A DNA stretch of 64,000 nt. Origin: Tetradesmus obliquus. Taxonomy: Eukaryota; Chlorophyta; Chlorophyceae; Sphaeropleales; Scenedesmaceae. The translations under genes were made by a program, and so were the position numbers. Below the pieces are notes generated by a model that worked only from the letters and a program-made list of their open reading frames with translations, was not told the DNA's origin and made no database searches. The stretch lies in contig CP126205.1 of assembly GCA_030272155.1 (NCBI GenBank), positions 2,344,501-2,408,500 on the forward strand. Direction: 5' to 3'. This document shows positions 10,680 through 22,953 of this stretch, one piece after another (position 1 is the first letter of the stretch; every line of letters starts with the position of its first letter).

Positions 10680-11961
10680 ATGCAGCAGCTGTGCTCGGCA
10701 TACAGGCAGCAACCTGTAGTCTGCAGTAGCAGCAGCCCCAGCAGGCCCCATAACCATGCACGGCCACAACGGCACATAGTCAAGCACTGGGGCCGTCCCG
10801 CAAGCAAAGACACGCCCCTGCGGAGCTATCTGCGCAGCACGCTGGCCCTTAGGGACCACACAGTGAATGGTGGCATGCTTGCGCTGTGCCCTGCACTGTC
10901 CAGCTGTGGGCAGGAAGAGGTTGCGCCAAACATATCGCTGCTGAATGCAATAGCACCACCGGATCAGGTAGGTCTCTGCCAGCTGTATAACATAAGCTGG
11001 CACAATCCATTAACAAGCATCACCAAGTCGGTACAGACAGGAGCAGCATCATTGGACATGCTGCTATAGTTACGCATAACAGCATCACCGCTCTTCCTGC
11101 AGCCGGTGCTAGCATTTCTGCTGCACCAACATGGTCATCATCATGATCTGACAACAGCACCTGCTGCATGTGTGCGTCTTTTGTGCAGGTGCGCGCCACA
11201 GTCCTGCGCAACCCTGCACTGCTGGCAGTGCCCCTGCAGGCTTGGCACGACTTCTTCGCTGCCATAGGCCTTGAAGATTCCCAGTTCTGGCAGCTGTGCT
11301 GCAACAGCCCTGGGCTGCTGCTGCATGGCTCAGTGTGGCAGACTGGCAACGTGCTGATGTTCCTGCAAGCACTGGGCTGGAGTGAGCTGGAGCTCAGCAC
11401 CATCATCATCCCACACCATGCAGAGATTCTGCAGGTGGGCAGGCGCAGGCAGCAACATGACGGCAGAGCAGCAATGGGAGCACCCATTGCTGCTGGCAGT
11501 TGGCAGCCTGGAAGCATGAAACGCAACGGTGCTGTGCCTGCTGTGCGTGGCTTGCAAAGCCAGCAGGTCTGTAATAGGTTGGCGCTGGGGGCACGACTGT
11601 TGCAGCCGGTACTCTGCAGCAGCTTGCGTCCATCAAGTGATGGTTGCATGTTGCATTCTCTGCACTTCATCATGATATCACCTGCTTACGTTGTTGTGTG
11701 CAGGCAAGCAAACCATGCTACTCATGCTGACAGCAGCTGCTCCCGTTGCTGCTGCCTGTTCTGCTCTACCGTACACTGCAGATGGATGTGCAGGGCCAGC
11801 TGCAGCCAGTTGTGGCCCACTTGCAGGACAGGGGCTTGTCAGCAGCAGAGGCAAGGGCCTTCCTGCACCAGCACCCGCAGGTGCTGTATGCGCCAGACTA
11901 CCAAGCAGCTATCATGCAGCTGCTGCGGAAGCAGCGGCTCCTGCAGCTGCAGTGCATCTGA
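10680..11961 (+). CDS. short mTERF-like organellar protein
   Basis: Three exons in phase: 10680-10967, 11189-11434, 11782-11961; 237 residues. Exon 1 encodes a Ser/Arg/His-rich, acid-poor start (SSSSPSRPHNHARPQRHIV) that looks like an organelle transit peptide. Exons 2 and 3 contain helical pairs with the mTERF rhythm: LRNPALLAVPLQAW, LCCNSPGLLLH, ALGWSELELSTII, and HLQDRGLSAAEARAFLHQHP then QVLYAP. mTERF proteins bind organellar nucleic acid and act in transcription, splicing or translation. The family is usually 300-600 residues with several repeats, so this is short. A further 3' exon may be missing; the candidate exon at 13016-13176 does not join in phase. The assignment is by pattern only. 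Confidence 0.6.
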
Positions 11962-12345
11962 GGCAGCAAGGAGCAACAAGAGTATGGCTGTGGGTGCGTA
12001 CAGCAGCAGGGCTTCTGCAGGATGTTGCTGCGTCATTGGAGCAACTGCTGTGATGTCAGTAGTTGGACAGGCGTGTGTATGTTGAATTGCATGCAGCGCT
12101 GCGTCCATAGGAGCAGAGCTAGCCGGGGCTGCAGCTCCTGTTGCTGCTTTCAGCGGGGATGATGTTGCAGCAGTGCCGGCGGCTGTTGCCCTGTGTGTAG
12201 TGGTGCACTCGAGCGCCTCCTATTCTGCAGATGTTGTAGCTCCGTTTTGTGACATCACAGTACTATGTTGTAGTTGTTGCTGCAGGTGTACTTGTATTAA
12301 TGTTTGGCAGCAGCAGCCTCTTGGCCAACAATCAGCGCTGGGTTC

Positions 12346-12486
12346 AACCGCCATAGTATACCAGTTAGACGGCCGGTCTGCTGTGCTGCGATTGCCATTG
12401 AAAGTTGGTTTCGTCAACCGTCATAGTATACCAGTTAGATGGATGGTCTGCTGTGCTGCGATTGCCATTGAAAGTTGGTTTCGTCA
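12346..12486. repeat. 70-bp tandem duplication
   Basis: Two copies of a 70-bp unit starting near CATAGTATACCAGTTAGA and ending GAAAGTTGGTTTCGTCA. They differ at about 5 positions and lie at period 70 (12352 and 12422). No coding potential; it appears recent. Confidence 0.85.
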
Positions 12487-13015
12487 TCAGCATGTTTTTA
12501 TGTTGACAGCGTGACTGTGCAGGACTACGCTGTTTGTACATCATGGAGTCTGTATGCTAGTCGTGCCAAACTGGTACACAGGCTGTCCCTTTGTTATGCA
12601 CCCACATCTGCTGTTAGCATACCATCTGTAGCTCAGCGGGATTTTGGGGCATCTGATGGCTTCGGGATGATTTTGTGTTGCCTGTGTACAATTTTTTCCC
12701 TGACCAACAGTGGCCAGCATAGCGCTTCATGTCGCTCATTTACCATCAGCAATGTTGGTGTCGTGTATAGTAGTGACGTAATATAGTAGTGACTTGGCAG
12801 CGTGCCACCAGCAGCTTGTGCTTGTGGGCGCCAGATGTCATGCAGTCTGTTTTGAGTCGGCGCGTGCGTGGACAGTGCACTGGATTTGCAGGTTTGGAAC
12901 CAAACATCATGTTTTCCTATACATGTGTATCCGCTGCTGATGTTGGCGCCTGGTTATCATAACACATGGTACATTTGCAAGTTGGTTGGTTGGTTAGCTG
13001 CCGGTGCGGCTGCAG

Positions 13016-13176
13016 CTCCTGAAAGGCCTGACATTGCCGACCAGCTGCTTGGCGGCCCCATCGAGCTCCGGGGGCAATTGGGTAGTGCAGCAATGGTCGC
13101 GGTGTTGGCTGCCGTGCGCTTCTCGACAAGGTGTAGCAGCAACGCACTGCGGCAGCTCGATCAAATTGACCAGTGA
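13016..13176 (+). CDS. candidate terminal exon, gene unknown
   Basis: After a GGCTGCAG acceptor this frame encodes 53 residues with ERPDIADQLLGGPIELRGQL and ends RQLDQIDQ-stop. The composition is soluble and helical, unlike the neighbouring sequence. It needs an upstream exon ending in phase 1, which I could not place. It could be the missing 3' end of a gene in 12000-13000 or a stranded exon. Confidence 0.3.
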
Positions 13177-13906
13177 GCAGCAGGTTCACTGTCTTTGAGG
13201 AGCACTTGCAATTGACTAGTGGCACCAGGTATCCTACGGTAATCACTGACGGGTGCAATGAGGTGTCTGCTCAGCGCAGCATTAGCAGCATTGGGCAGCC
13301 CCCAGTTGATCATGATCATTGACCTTCATTGCTGCAGCACTGTCTGATCATGACAGGTTGTGTTTGTGTTTGAGGCAAGACCTGTCAGCAGCAGACCTGT
13401 GACTGTGCAATCGCTGCTGAGGTTTCATCGTAACCACAAAAACGAGTAGCAGAGATAGTTTGTGGCGACAATGGCAACAGCTGTGTGCGTGAGCACAAAG
13501 CCCTTGCACTACTGCGTCCAGTGTTTGGGCCTACCGGCGAAACAAGCGTCACCTTGGAACTTCGAAAACATGCATCATCATTTTTCGAGTTGTGGCCTCC
13601 TCGTATACATGACACCATAGGTTCGGGCAATGCACGAGGTTGGGGCACAAGAGGGCATGGACTGGCATTGGGGGTTTTACGCATTTGCTGCAGCTTTACG
13701 ATGCTCACTTCACGTTGGACGCACTTTGAATACTCTGACTGCCTTTAAAATTGTCCTGTTTTATCGCAGACGCACACTTGTTGCGGCTGCAACACAGCAC
13801 GACCAAATCCCTCTCAAGCTCCGGGTCTGTGCACTGCCAGATCATGCACGTTGCAGATGCAATGCGTGTTTTATGCAATCGGCCTGCTGTCTGATAACCA
13901 GCATCG

Positions 13907-14459
13907 ATGGCTGCCAAGCTAGACCTGCGTATCCCACCCTCAGGACTCCCTGCGGAGGGCAACGTTTACGATGAACGTGCTGAATTGTTCATCTGCCAGC
14001 CAGACTCCACATCACGCACGCCATGGCAGCGCACGGACGTGCTGCTACATGACAAGCTTCCGCGGAAGCCGAGCAAGCAGCAGAAGCAGGCGCTCGAAGC
14101 AGCCCTGTTGGTAGCCCACACCAGTCTGAATCACAAGACAGCAGATGTGCTGCAGCCTTTGGATCAGCAGCAGCCGCAGCAGCCGCCGCCGCAGCAGCCC
14201 TGGGACGGCCAGCTGGTGCTGCAGCATGTTGCAACAGCAGGCCACAGGGCTCACCAGCCTGGCTTGCCAACCGAGCAGCAGATACGGCAGCTCATGGCTA
14301 CAGCAGCTTTCAAAAAGCACCGGCTCATCGCACTTTACAAGAGCCATGTAGTGGATGCTGATCAGTTCGAGCCGCCCTCCACCATTCCAGGCAGGAGCCA
14401 GCTGGAGTACCAGTTTGAAGCACTGCTTGAGCCACCTCCTGGTGCTGTGAGGTGCGGGC

Positions 14460-14497
<38 letters not shown>

Positions 14498-17400
14498 TGC
14501 AGCAGCAGCAGTGGCAGTGGTGGTGGCAGCAACTGGAGCACCCGCTACCTGTTTGATGCCAGCAGCTGCTGCGCGGAGCCTGACCTGCAGCACCCAGCAA
14601 ACCCCGCTGCGCACGCCCTGGACTGGCAGTGCTTTGATGCCGACTGGAAGGTGGACCAAGTACGCACCGGGAAAGGTGGCGCCAATGCTATGCTGCTGCC
14701 CTACAGCATCTACACAGGCCCGTGTGCTGGCCAGGTTGGGGTGGCCCTGGTAGCAATCGAAGACATCGAGCCAGGAGGTGAGCGGGCCTGTTTGGTTATG
14801 TGGTTTTGCATGCTTTGGCATATGCATTTGGCAGAATGCCGACTTCCCTTGGTGCGTGGTGCGGCAGGCGGCTTAGCATTGCTGTGGTGTGGTGGCAGCA
14901 GGATGTACTGGCTGTCAGCTGCGAGCGGTTGCTTCAACACTTCTCTGTAAAGTGCAGCTGTCTTTAAATGGTCAGTGCTCTGGGCAATGCTGTTATTAAT
15001 GCTTGCATAATCTGTGTTACAGACAGCGCTCTAGGATTGTGCTGCACTTTGCTTTGACTTTCCCCAACTGCAACAGCATATGTGTGGTTGGAGTGTTCAT
15101 TGCAGCTCTCATCATTGCTCTTGTCCTCGCTCTGCACCTGCTCTTACACACCAGGTTCTTCAGTTACCGCTTTGATGTGCCAAACTGTTCTACAAGCCAC
15201 CAGGTACACAGCTCCTCTCACACTACCTTCGCGCATTGCACGCATGCTGCTCCGCAGGCGAGGTGACAGTGGCGTATGGCGAAGACTACTGGAGCATCAA
15301 GGCAGACCTAGTCAAAGACCAGGAAGCTTACGACGAGGGACGGCAGCACTGCCAGCAGGAGCGTGAGCAGCTGCAGCAGCGGCTGCAGCTGCTGCAGGAC
15401 CTAGTGCAGCAGATGCAGATGCAGCAGCAGCAGCCCGGCACTTTGGGGCAGGCTGCCGAGCTGACTGCTGCTGGCAGGCAGGCGCAGGCCGTGCTTGACA
15501 CAGCCATGCCTTTTGTCGCAGCAGCACCAGCAGCAGCGGCAGCAGCAGGTGGGGCGGCAGCAGCAATGTGGCCAGCAGCACCAACACCAGCAGCAGCAGC
15601 AGCAGCGGCTGGCATGCTCATAGATGCAGGGGCAGACACAGCAGGTGCAGATTCTTTGGAGATAGATGGTGTAGGAGATGCAGCAGCAGTTGCAGCGCAG
15701 GATGCAGCAGCAGCAGCAGCAGCTGAGGACAATGCAGCCGCCGCCGCAGACGCTGCTAACATGCACATAGATGCAGCGACGGCCGCAGCAGGCGCAGCTG
15801 ATATGGAGATTGAAGATGCAGCAGCAGCTGCTGCTGTAGAGGATGCAGCAGCAGCAGAGGCTGAAGACAATGCAGCAGCAGCCGCAGCAGCTATGGCAGG
15901 TGCATTTGCTGCAGATGGCGACGCACAGGGTATGGGGGCTGATCAGGCAGGGTCTTCAGCGGCAGCAGCAGCTGCTGCCGGGGCAAAGCGTGCCCGCAGC
16001 AGCAGCGAGGCTGATGCAGGCAGCAACAAGCGCCTCACGGCTAGCTTTGCTGCGAAAGCAGAAGCTGCCCCGATCACGCTAACAGCTCCCCTCTTGCATG
16101 CCTGCGTAGCGCAGCTGCTGGAGGCTGACACCGCGCAGAGCGTGCAGCAGGTGGTCACACAGCTGCTGATGCCGCTGCTGCAGGCAGCACCTGATGTGGC
16201 AGCGGCGCCAGAGCTGGTGGCTGCCTTGCTGCGCCGGCCCAGCCTGTCGCTGGATCTGGCGAGGAGCTTGGTTGATGCGGGCGTGCGTATGCTGCCGCAG
16301 CAGCTGTTTGCAGCAGCTGACAGCAGGGTGCCAGGAGTGGAGGTGTGGGTGGAGGCACATGGCCTGCTGGGAGGTGAAGGTGCTGCGCCGCAGGACGATA
16401 TGTCAGCGGCTGTTGCTGCTGTGCTGGGCGACTGGGTGAGTTGCCAGCTGTGCATTCGTGCTGCCGGCAGCCGGTCGCATCATCTGGGTGACAGAACATA
16501 CCATCATGCATGCTGCGTGTACTGTGTGAGCGAAGTTTGCATTTTGCTGCGTATGTGTGCTTTGTGCAGTGTGTGCGCAGGATGTCAGGGCACACACTTT
16601 GCCTCGAGGTCTCGCTGACTGCTTGCAACTGCCTCTGCCCACCAGATGCCACATCGATGCCCCAACACAGCATGTGTGTGGGACGAATGCTGCTGCTTAC
16701 GTCTTGCTCTACCACAACTTAATTTGCTGCAGTTGTACCTGTTGAACAACTCGTTATACATGTGTGGTCGATCTACGCCCGAGATGGGTCGAGCCATCAC
16801 TGGTGTGAGTGTGCTGCTGCGCAACTGCAGAACAACCTGGAGCTAGGCAGGCTGCCACCAGCTGCTGTTGCCGGCCTGCTGCAGCTGGGCATGAATTCTC
16901 AAAGTGCAGCAGCAGCAACAGCAGCAGCACGCCAGCTGGCAGTGCTGCGGGACGCAGTTCCGCCCAGCGCGCTGTGCAAGCTGCTGCTGACAGCATTTGT
17001 GCGGCAGCATGCAGATGCAGCAGAGCTTGTGCTGGGAGAGCTGCTAGCGCGCAGCAGCACTACTATAGCCACCCGCCTAGCTCATCTGCTGAGCATGCCT
17101 GCTGCAGACAAGCTCAGCAGCGGCATTATCAAGCAGCTGATGCAGGAAGCTGTGCAGCAGGGCAGCATGCAGCTCTTGGGCAGCTTGTGCCAGCTGCGGC
17201 TGCCGGCAGCACAGGAGCTGGATGGTGCAGCAGTGGCAAAGCTGCTGCAGCACCCCACAGCTGTGGGCACCCGTTACTGGCCAGCTACGCATGCTGACAG
17301 CAGCTGCATAACGCAGCTGCTGTGCAGCCTCAAAGGAGCGCAGCAGCTGCCAAATGAAGACATGCAGGAGCTGCTGTACACCACAGCGAAGCACGGCATG

Positions 17401-18252
17401 CACGAGTCAACAGAACAGCTGTGCGCGCTTGCAGCGGCAAGGCAGCTGCCAGCTGCCGCAGCCGCTGACATCATGCAGGCAGCAATAGAGCACAACAGCC
17501 TGGCGTGCTTCACCCACCTGTGCAGTCTGCAGTACAGGGCTGCGCACAGCCTTGGCAGCAAGCAGCTTGAGGCGTTGCTGCTCGCTGCAGTGCAGCACGG
17601 CAGAACAGCTTTTGTGGTGCACCTGTGCTCACCAGCCCCAGCAGATCTAGACGCGCACGCCTTCGCTGGCGTGCTGTATGCAGCTATGCAGCACATGGCT
17701 ACAGACAGCAGCGAAGGCTTCAGCAGGAGCACAGAGCGCAACTGGCTGGTAGCCCTGCGTGCACTATGCAGCATGCGGCACGCGCAGCGCATGCAGCGCA
17801 TGTCTGACCACAGGTTTTGCAACGTGCTGATGCTGGCCCTGCACGAGCAGCTCAGCCACAGTGTGCTAGCTATGCTAAGTGGGCTGCCAGAAGCACAGCA
17901 CATGAGCAAGCAGACTTGTCAGGCCCTGAGGGATCGCCTGAGCGAGCTGCTGCAAGGGCCAACAGCGGCAGCAGCAGCAGCAGACGGCGGAGCAGCAGCA
18001 ACGCCAGCAGCGGCGCTGCGCTTTCTGCGGGCGCCTGAAGTGATGCACATGGCCACTGCAGCATGGTTGGAGACGCCTGTTGGAGCAGCAGCATTGACTG
18101 CTACAGCAGACATGGTCGAGCAGACTGTTGCGTCGCTGAGCGGCGACGCGCTTGCTGAGTTGTGCAGCTCGCAGCTTGTGCGAGGTCTGCCACCTGCAGA
18201 CCTTGTGCGCTTGGCTGCCAGGGCGCTGAAGGCGAAGCCAAGTTATTTATAT

Positions 18253-18290
<38 letters not shown>

Positions 18291-19047
18291 CTTTCTTGCA
18301 ATCAGTGCGCCAGCTTCGAGTTCATCTTCAGCGGACATGCTGGACCTGCTGCTGCAACTGCCTGCAGCAGCGCAGATGAGCGCGGCTCAGCTGGCTGATC
18401 TGTTGGGTCTTACTGTACAGCTGGGCTCGACATGGGGCTGGAAGTGCAGGCGGCGTGCACTATGCAGCCTGCTGCAGCACGTGCCAGCAAAAGCTGACGT
18501 AGATGCAGCGAAGGTGGAGCAGCTGCTGACAGTGGTCGCAGCCGGCGGTGACCACGGCTCGCTGCTCCACCTGTGCACGGTGCCAGCTGCGCAGGAGCTG
18601 GGCAGAGGCCCGCTGCGCAAGGTGCTGCTGGCAGCAGTCCAGCTGCGCGATACAGAACTGCCATCCGCGCACTGGCCAGGCAGCAGAGCAGAGTGCGTTT
18701 GCATCCTGGAGAGGCTGCCGCAGGTTAAGGAGCTGGGGCTGGTTCAGGTGAAGGAGCTGCTGTTGCGTGCGCTACCAGAGCAGGGCGGCGCTGAGCCAGG
18801 AGTTGCCCGCGCGCTGATCTTTGCAGTTCCTGCAGCACGGCGCCTAGCAGCAGCAGACGTGCTGCGTCTGCTGGAGAGGGCGGTGCATTCCGGGGACTGG
18901 CTGGATGTGGATGCCCTGGCAGCGCTGCTGCCAAACGCGGCATTCATTGAAACAGCAGCAGCTGAGCAGCTGCGGGAGGCTGCTGCTGCTGGCGATTTCC
19001 TTAAGATGCGAGCACTGGAGGCGCTGCCGACAGCAGCTGCCATCTGA
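13907..19047 (+). CDS. SET-like domain joined to a long helical-repeat protein
   Basis: Three exons in phase: 13907-14777, 15258-16435, 16831-19047; 1,421 residues. Residues 1-290 begin AAKLDLRIPPSGLPAEGN and reach VGVALVAIEDIEPGG. Across the first intron this continues EVTVAYGEDYW, the typical end of a SET methyltransferase domain (ALRDIxxGEExxxxYGxxYW). The usual NHSC motif is not evident, so activity is doubtful. A short Gln-rich coiled coil (REQLQQRLQLLQDLVQQM) and about 150 Ala/Asp-rich residues follow. Residues from about 560 to the end form helix-pair repeats of about 35-37 residues with the rhythm LCxLxxAxxLxxxxLxxLLxxAxxxG, interrupted by a polyQ tract (18256-18290). The repeats resemble alpha-solenoid modules but match no family I can name. 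A nuclear or chloroplast protein-methylation role is possible but not shown. Confidence 0.72.
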
Positions 19048-22000
19048 CCAACAATTTGGCGGGGCGGTTCATTCAGCAGCGCAGCCTCAGCTGGCCGATG
19101 ACAGCAGCGCTGATGATGCGCAGCTGCGAGTCAACGAGACCTGCGGCTGTTGCGGCGGAGCTGTGATGCTAGTCCTTAGGCAGATGTCCTCGTTCAGGTT
19201 CTTGCTGAGCAAGTTGGCTAAGGTTTTGGCAGGACGTCATACGCAGAGCAGGTGGTTGTGCTTGGTATTGGTGTGTGCAGCTGTGCATCTGCTTTGAGTG
19301 TTGCTGCTTGGCGTGTGGTGTGTGCAACCGTAGCGATTTTCGACACTTGATGCTGGGTATGGTGTCTGCAATGGTAGAGCTTGCGCCGCAAGGATGATGT
19401 GTTGCAGACTGTGTGTGCAGTGGTACAATCAGCTTATCAAAAGGTGCTTAGCACCTGGTGTGTGCGCAGGAATGGACTGAAACGCGCTGCTTTGCAATTG
19501 TTGTGTGCAGTGGTTCACCTGCACTGAATGATGGTGTTTGGCGCTCAGTGCCTGCTGTTGCATGTCTGCACTGGTTGAGTAGGGCTGTTGCGTGTGCAGC
19601 AGTCAAATGACACATGATGATTGGTGTTTGGTGTTTGGTGCGTGCCGCGCCACATCTACCAGAGAGGTGCTGTTGTTATTTTGGTGTGTGCGCCATATGT
19701 AGTCCAGTAGATCGTATGCAGGTGCTTCATCTGTGCTGTATTACATTCACCTTGGGAGAAGATGGCGGTGTCACTTCTGTGTGTGCAGCATTTAAAGTCA
19801 AGATTGGACTTGATGCTTGGAGTTGAGTGTGAGCAGCGGCACATCTGCCACGGATTGATGATGCTTGAAGGCTGTGCATAGGCTACATGGCATTGCTTGT
19901 GAGCGTTGCGGTGATAGATGTGCCATGCCAGGCACTGTTGTGGATGCCTGCTGACTGGTTGGGCTGATGAAGCTGTCCAAGCAGCTGCAGCTTCGTTGTG
20001 CTGGTCCAGCTATATACAAACCCTATATATACTGCTACACCTCTGCATGCGGCGTGATGCACATCAGTGCATTGTGCAGGTGTTGTGTGTTTCCTCAGGC
20101 TGTAGTGGATCCTTGCTCCTGTTGCAGGCATGTACCAGGTTTTGTGGGACTTGACAGGCAGGTTGTTTCCTTGCTATTGTGAAACTGATCAGTATCAGCT
20201 GGCAGCATAACTTTGGTGGGTTGAGTCAACGCATATGTGCTGAGGCCGGTGTTTGTCCTTTGCAAGCCGGGGTTGTGAAACAGCATGCACCATGCACTCC
20301 TTTGCAGTAGGCTGTTACAACAGGCTTAATTTGTGGCGGAAGTAGCAGATTTTGCAGCAGACTTGGCAGCAAGTTTGCATTGTACTGTTGTTACTCACAT
20401 CATTTGCTGGCAGTTCCAATTGCTTAGGTAGGATGTAGCGCGATATGTGGGTGTGTCACAGATGTGTGCACATATGTGTTATTGTTTCTTTTGCAGTGTA
20501 GCACCGCTGTGCACCGCTGTGTACTGTGTGGCTTGCTATGCTTACACTAGTGGAGCCAGTGCAGCAGCAAGCCTGCATTTGTAGTGTTGGGAGTGATGGT
20601 CATATGAGTTGCTTTGTGTGCACATTGTCATTGCTGGCACATGTTGAGGTCGCGGCCATGCCTGCATGTGTCCCCTTGTGCCACAAAGAATAAAGATGGC
20701 ATGCACAGTTGTGGCCACGGCAGTTGTGTCATTGTGCTTATATGCTGTACACACTCATGCAGTGTATACACCATGTAAGCACAATCACACAACTGTCTTT
20801 AGAGTTGCTTTGGGCATACATGCAGTTTTCAGGTCCATGCAGGATGCAGTGGCCTGCCACTCCTTATTAGGAATATCTGTTATTTTTGAATGAGAAGCAG
20901 TGTTGGACCGTTCAATTTCTGCAGGTCCTAGCAAGTTGGCAGGGTTGCTGCTTTTGGATGCATGCAAGCAGGATACCATGCGTTGACAGCACCATGTTCT
21001 TCGCAGGTGAGAAAAAAGAATAAGCGTGAGGAAGCTGGTCATTTCTATGTCCCAGCAAAATCGTGGCAGCCATGTGCGTAGAGCAACCATGGCTGTTCCA
21101 TGTGCCACTGCCCCGGATTGGGGGGTCCAGCATAGCATGTTTGGGCCCCAAGGCATCTGGTATGGTAACATGATGTCCATGTTTGCGTCTTCCACCTTCC
21201 GTGTGCCTGATGCACACACAATCGTGGTTGTGCTGCTGCATGCTGCCTCTGCGCAGCACGTGCTTGACCAGTTTCTACTTGTGCAGTTGTTTAGCCTGAG
21301 TGCAGCAGGTTGGAGTTGAGTGTTGTGACTGTTGTTGGCATGGTGTTTCACCCTGTTGGGTGGTGCGTTGTGCTTGGATTTACATTGCTTCTCTCAGCAA
21401 GTCCATTGCAGGTGGGCGAGGGCCGGGAGCAGCCGTGCATCCTGTGTGCTCATGCCGGCTGAGGTCAGCATGCATGAGCATTTGTGTAGGAATGCCGTTT
21501 GCCATATTGCCGACAGTGAATGGGTTGTGCCATGTGTAGCTGTGCAGTCATGTAGATTGTACAGCAGTTGTCGCCATATCTCTGTCATTACACCACAGGC
21601 GGAGTACCGGTCCGCTGATCTGGCGCATGGGGTCAGGTCTCAGACAGTCTACTGTTTTGTGTGGCACTGCATTGTGCAGGTGTCACATTGTTGGTGGATG
21701 GGTGGTAGGACCAGGTTGCAATGCATTGCACAGCACCATGCATCAGTTTCCTGTTTGTGCTGTTTGCATGGTTGTTTTTGTAGAGACCTGCAGCTGCAGA
21801 TACCGCGCTAGACCTGCTAAATCTGGTCTCTGGATGGCAGGAAGACATGGTGTCACCCTGGTGTGCACGCATGCCTGCCCAGTACCTGCCATGAGAATTG
21901 TAACACATCACCTTAATAAGTTGGTCGGCCACTCAACATACACGCTTCAGCTACCCAGCCTGGACGACAAGAAAGTGTTCCTGGGGAACCAGCCGAAACA

Positions 22001-22430
22001 CTCCCCTTGGCAACACAAACGAAGGGCGATTACAGGTTGACTGCCTTGGCTGGTTGACTGGCTTCAGCCGTGTTGCAACTTGGGTTATGAGTCTGGCGTG
22101 GATATTGCAGCCATCCGTATTCTGAGCACAACGGCTGTTGACAAAGGACCTCATGGGTGCTTTATATGCAACAGTTGCAGGAAAGCTCTCGACGGGAGAA
22201 TCAAACCACCATGATGCTGCAGGCCAGATGTGCTGCAGGCCTGTAAATATCGACAGCCAAATCCCAGTACATGCCATAGTGGTGTTTGTCAAGCTGTTTG
22301 GACTGCCTACCCACGCTTGCTCAACAAGCCTTCCTACTGCATAACAAGCTTGCCTTAAGGCTCCATACTGCCCGTGAACAACTGCTGATCTAACACTATC
22401 TATGCCAACAAGAGCAGACATGCCCATCTC
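19048..22430. other. about 3.4 kb without a recognisable gene
   Basis: GT-rich and CTG-poor compared with the genes. The motif GTGTGCAG or TGTGTGCAG recurs many times between 19260 and 20070, giving many accidental splice-like sites. Short frames exist, but none has good splice sites or a protein-like composition. It may be 3' flank plus a decayed repeat. A candidate minus-strand TGTAA for the following gene lies at 22034-22030. Confidence 0.4.
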
Positions 22431-22539
22431 TGCCTCTGCCTACTGGCAACCCTGCTTGTGCTGGCTAGCTATAGTGCACGCCATGTGCAGCCGCGCTGCC
22501 TGCACAGCAGCAGCCTCATCATGTACAGCAGCAGCCTCA

Positions 22540-22953
22540 TCATCAGTGATCAGTCCCTCAGCAGCCCATTTGGCAGTGCCTCCCAGCCCATCAGATGCAG
22601 TTGCTTGCCCTGCGCCCGCCTGCAGCCCCACGACTGCCTCTGCCTACCGGCAACCCTAGGCCTGCTGTCATTACCTAGTGCACGCCGCGTGCAGCAACTC
22701 TGCCAGCACCGCAGCAGCAGCAGCAGCAGCCTCATGAGCAGTCCCTCAGCAGCCCATTTGGCAGCGCCTCCCAGCCCATCAGGTTGGGCTGCTTGCCCTG
22801 CGCCCGCCTGTGGCCCCACTGCTGCCTCTGCCTACTGGCAACCCTGCCGGCAACACCCAGTACACGCCGTGCAAACAGCTCTGACTTGACAGCAACAGCA
22901 GCAGCAGCAGCCTCAGCCCCTCAGCAGCCCATTTGGCAGCGCCTCCCAGCCCA
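22540..22953 (-). repeat. two copies of the last-exon tail after the stop of the 16-exon gene
   Basis: The end of the last exon and its 3' flank (TGGGCCACAGGCGGGCGCAG, then GGGCTGGGAGGCGCTGCC) recurs at about 22740-22830 and 22555-22640. The segments CCCATTTGGCAG on the plus strand sit at about 22561, 22750 and 22927. Spacing is about 180-190 bp, with direct orientation. Confidence 0.85.

Larger units (their letters stand above)
11962..13906. other. mostly unassigned spacer with one candidate exon and one 70-bp duplication
   Basis: Apart from the candidate exon (13016-13176) and the tandem duplication (12346-12486), listed separately, I see no supported feature. A GCTGCAGCTCCTG acceptor-like string at about 12128-12141 matches the candidate exon's acceptor, another possible echo. 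Confidence 0.35.

Noticed and set aside
15328-15870. Long minus-strand Ala/Ser-rich frames opposite the SET-repeat gene
   Set aside because: They are antisense shadows of the GCA/GCT-rich exon 15258-16435. They have no splice structure and match no family.
19260-20070. Possible telomere-like or satellite block from recurring GTGTGCAG
   Set aside because: The motif is irregularly spaced and no unit length repeats. It is best described as GT-rich sequence.
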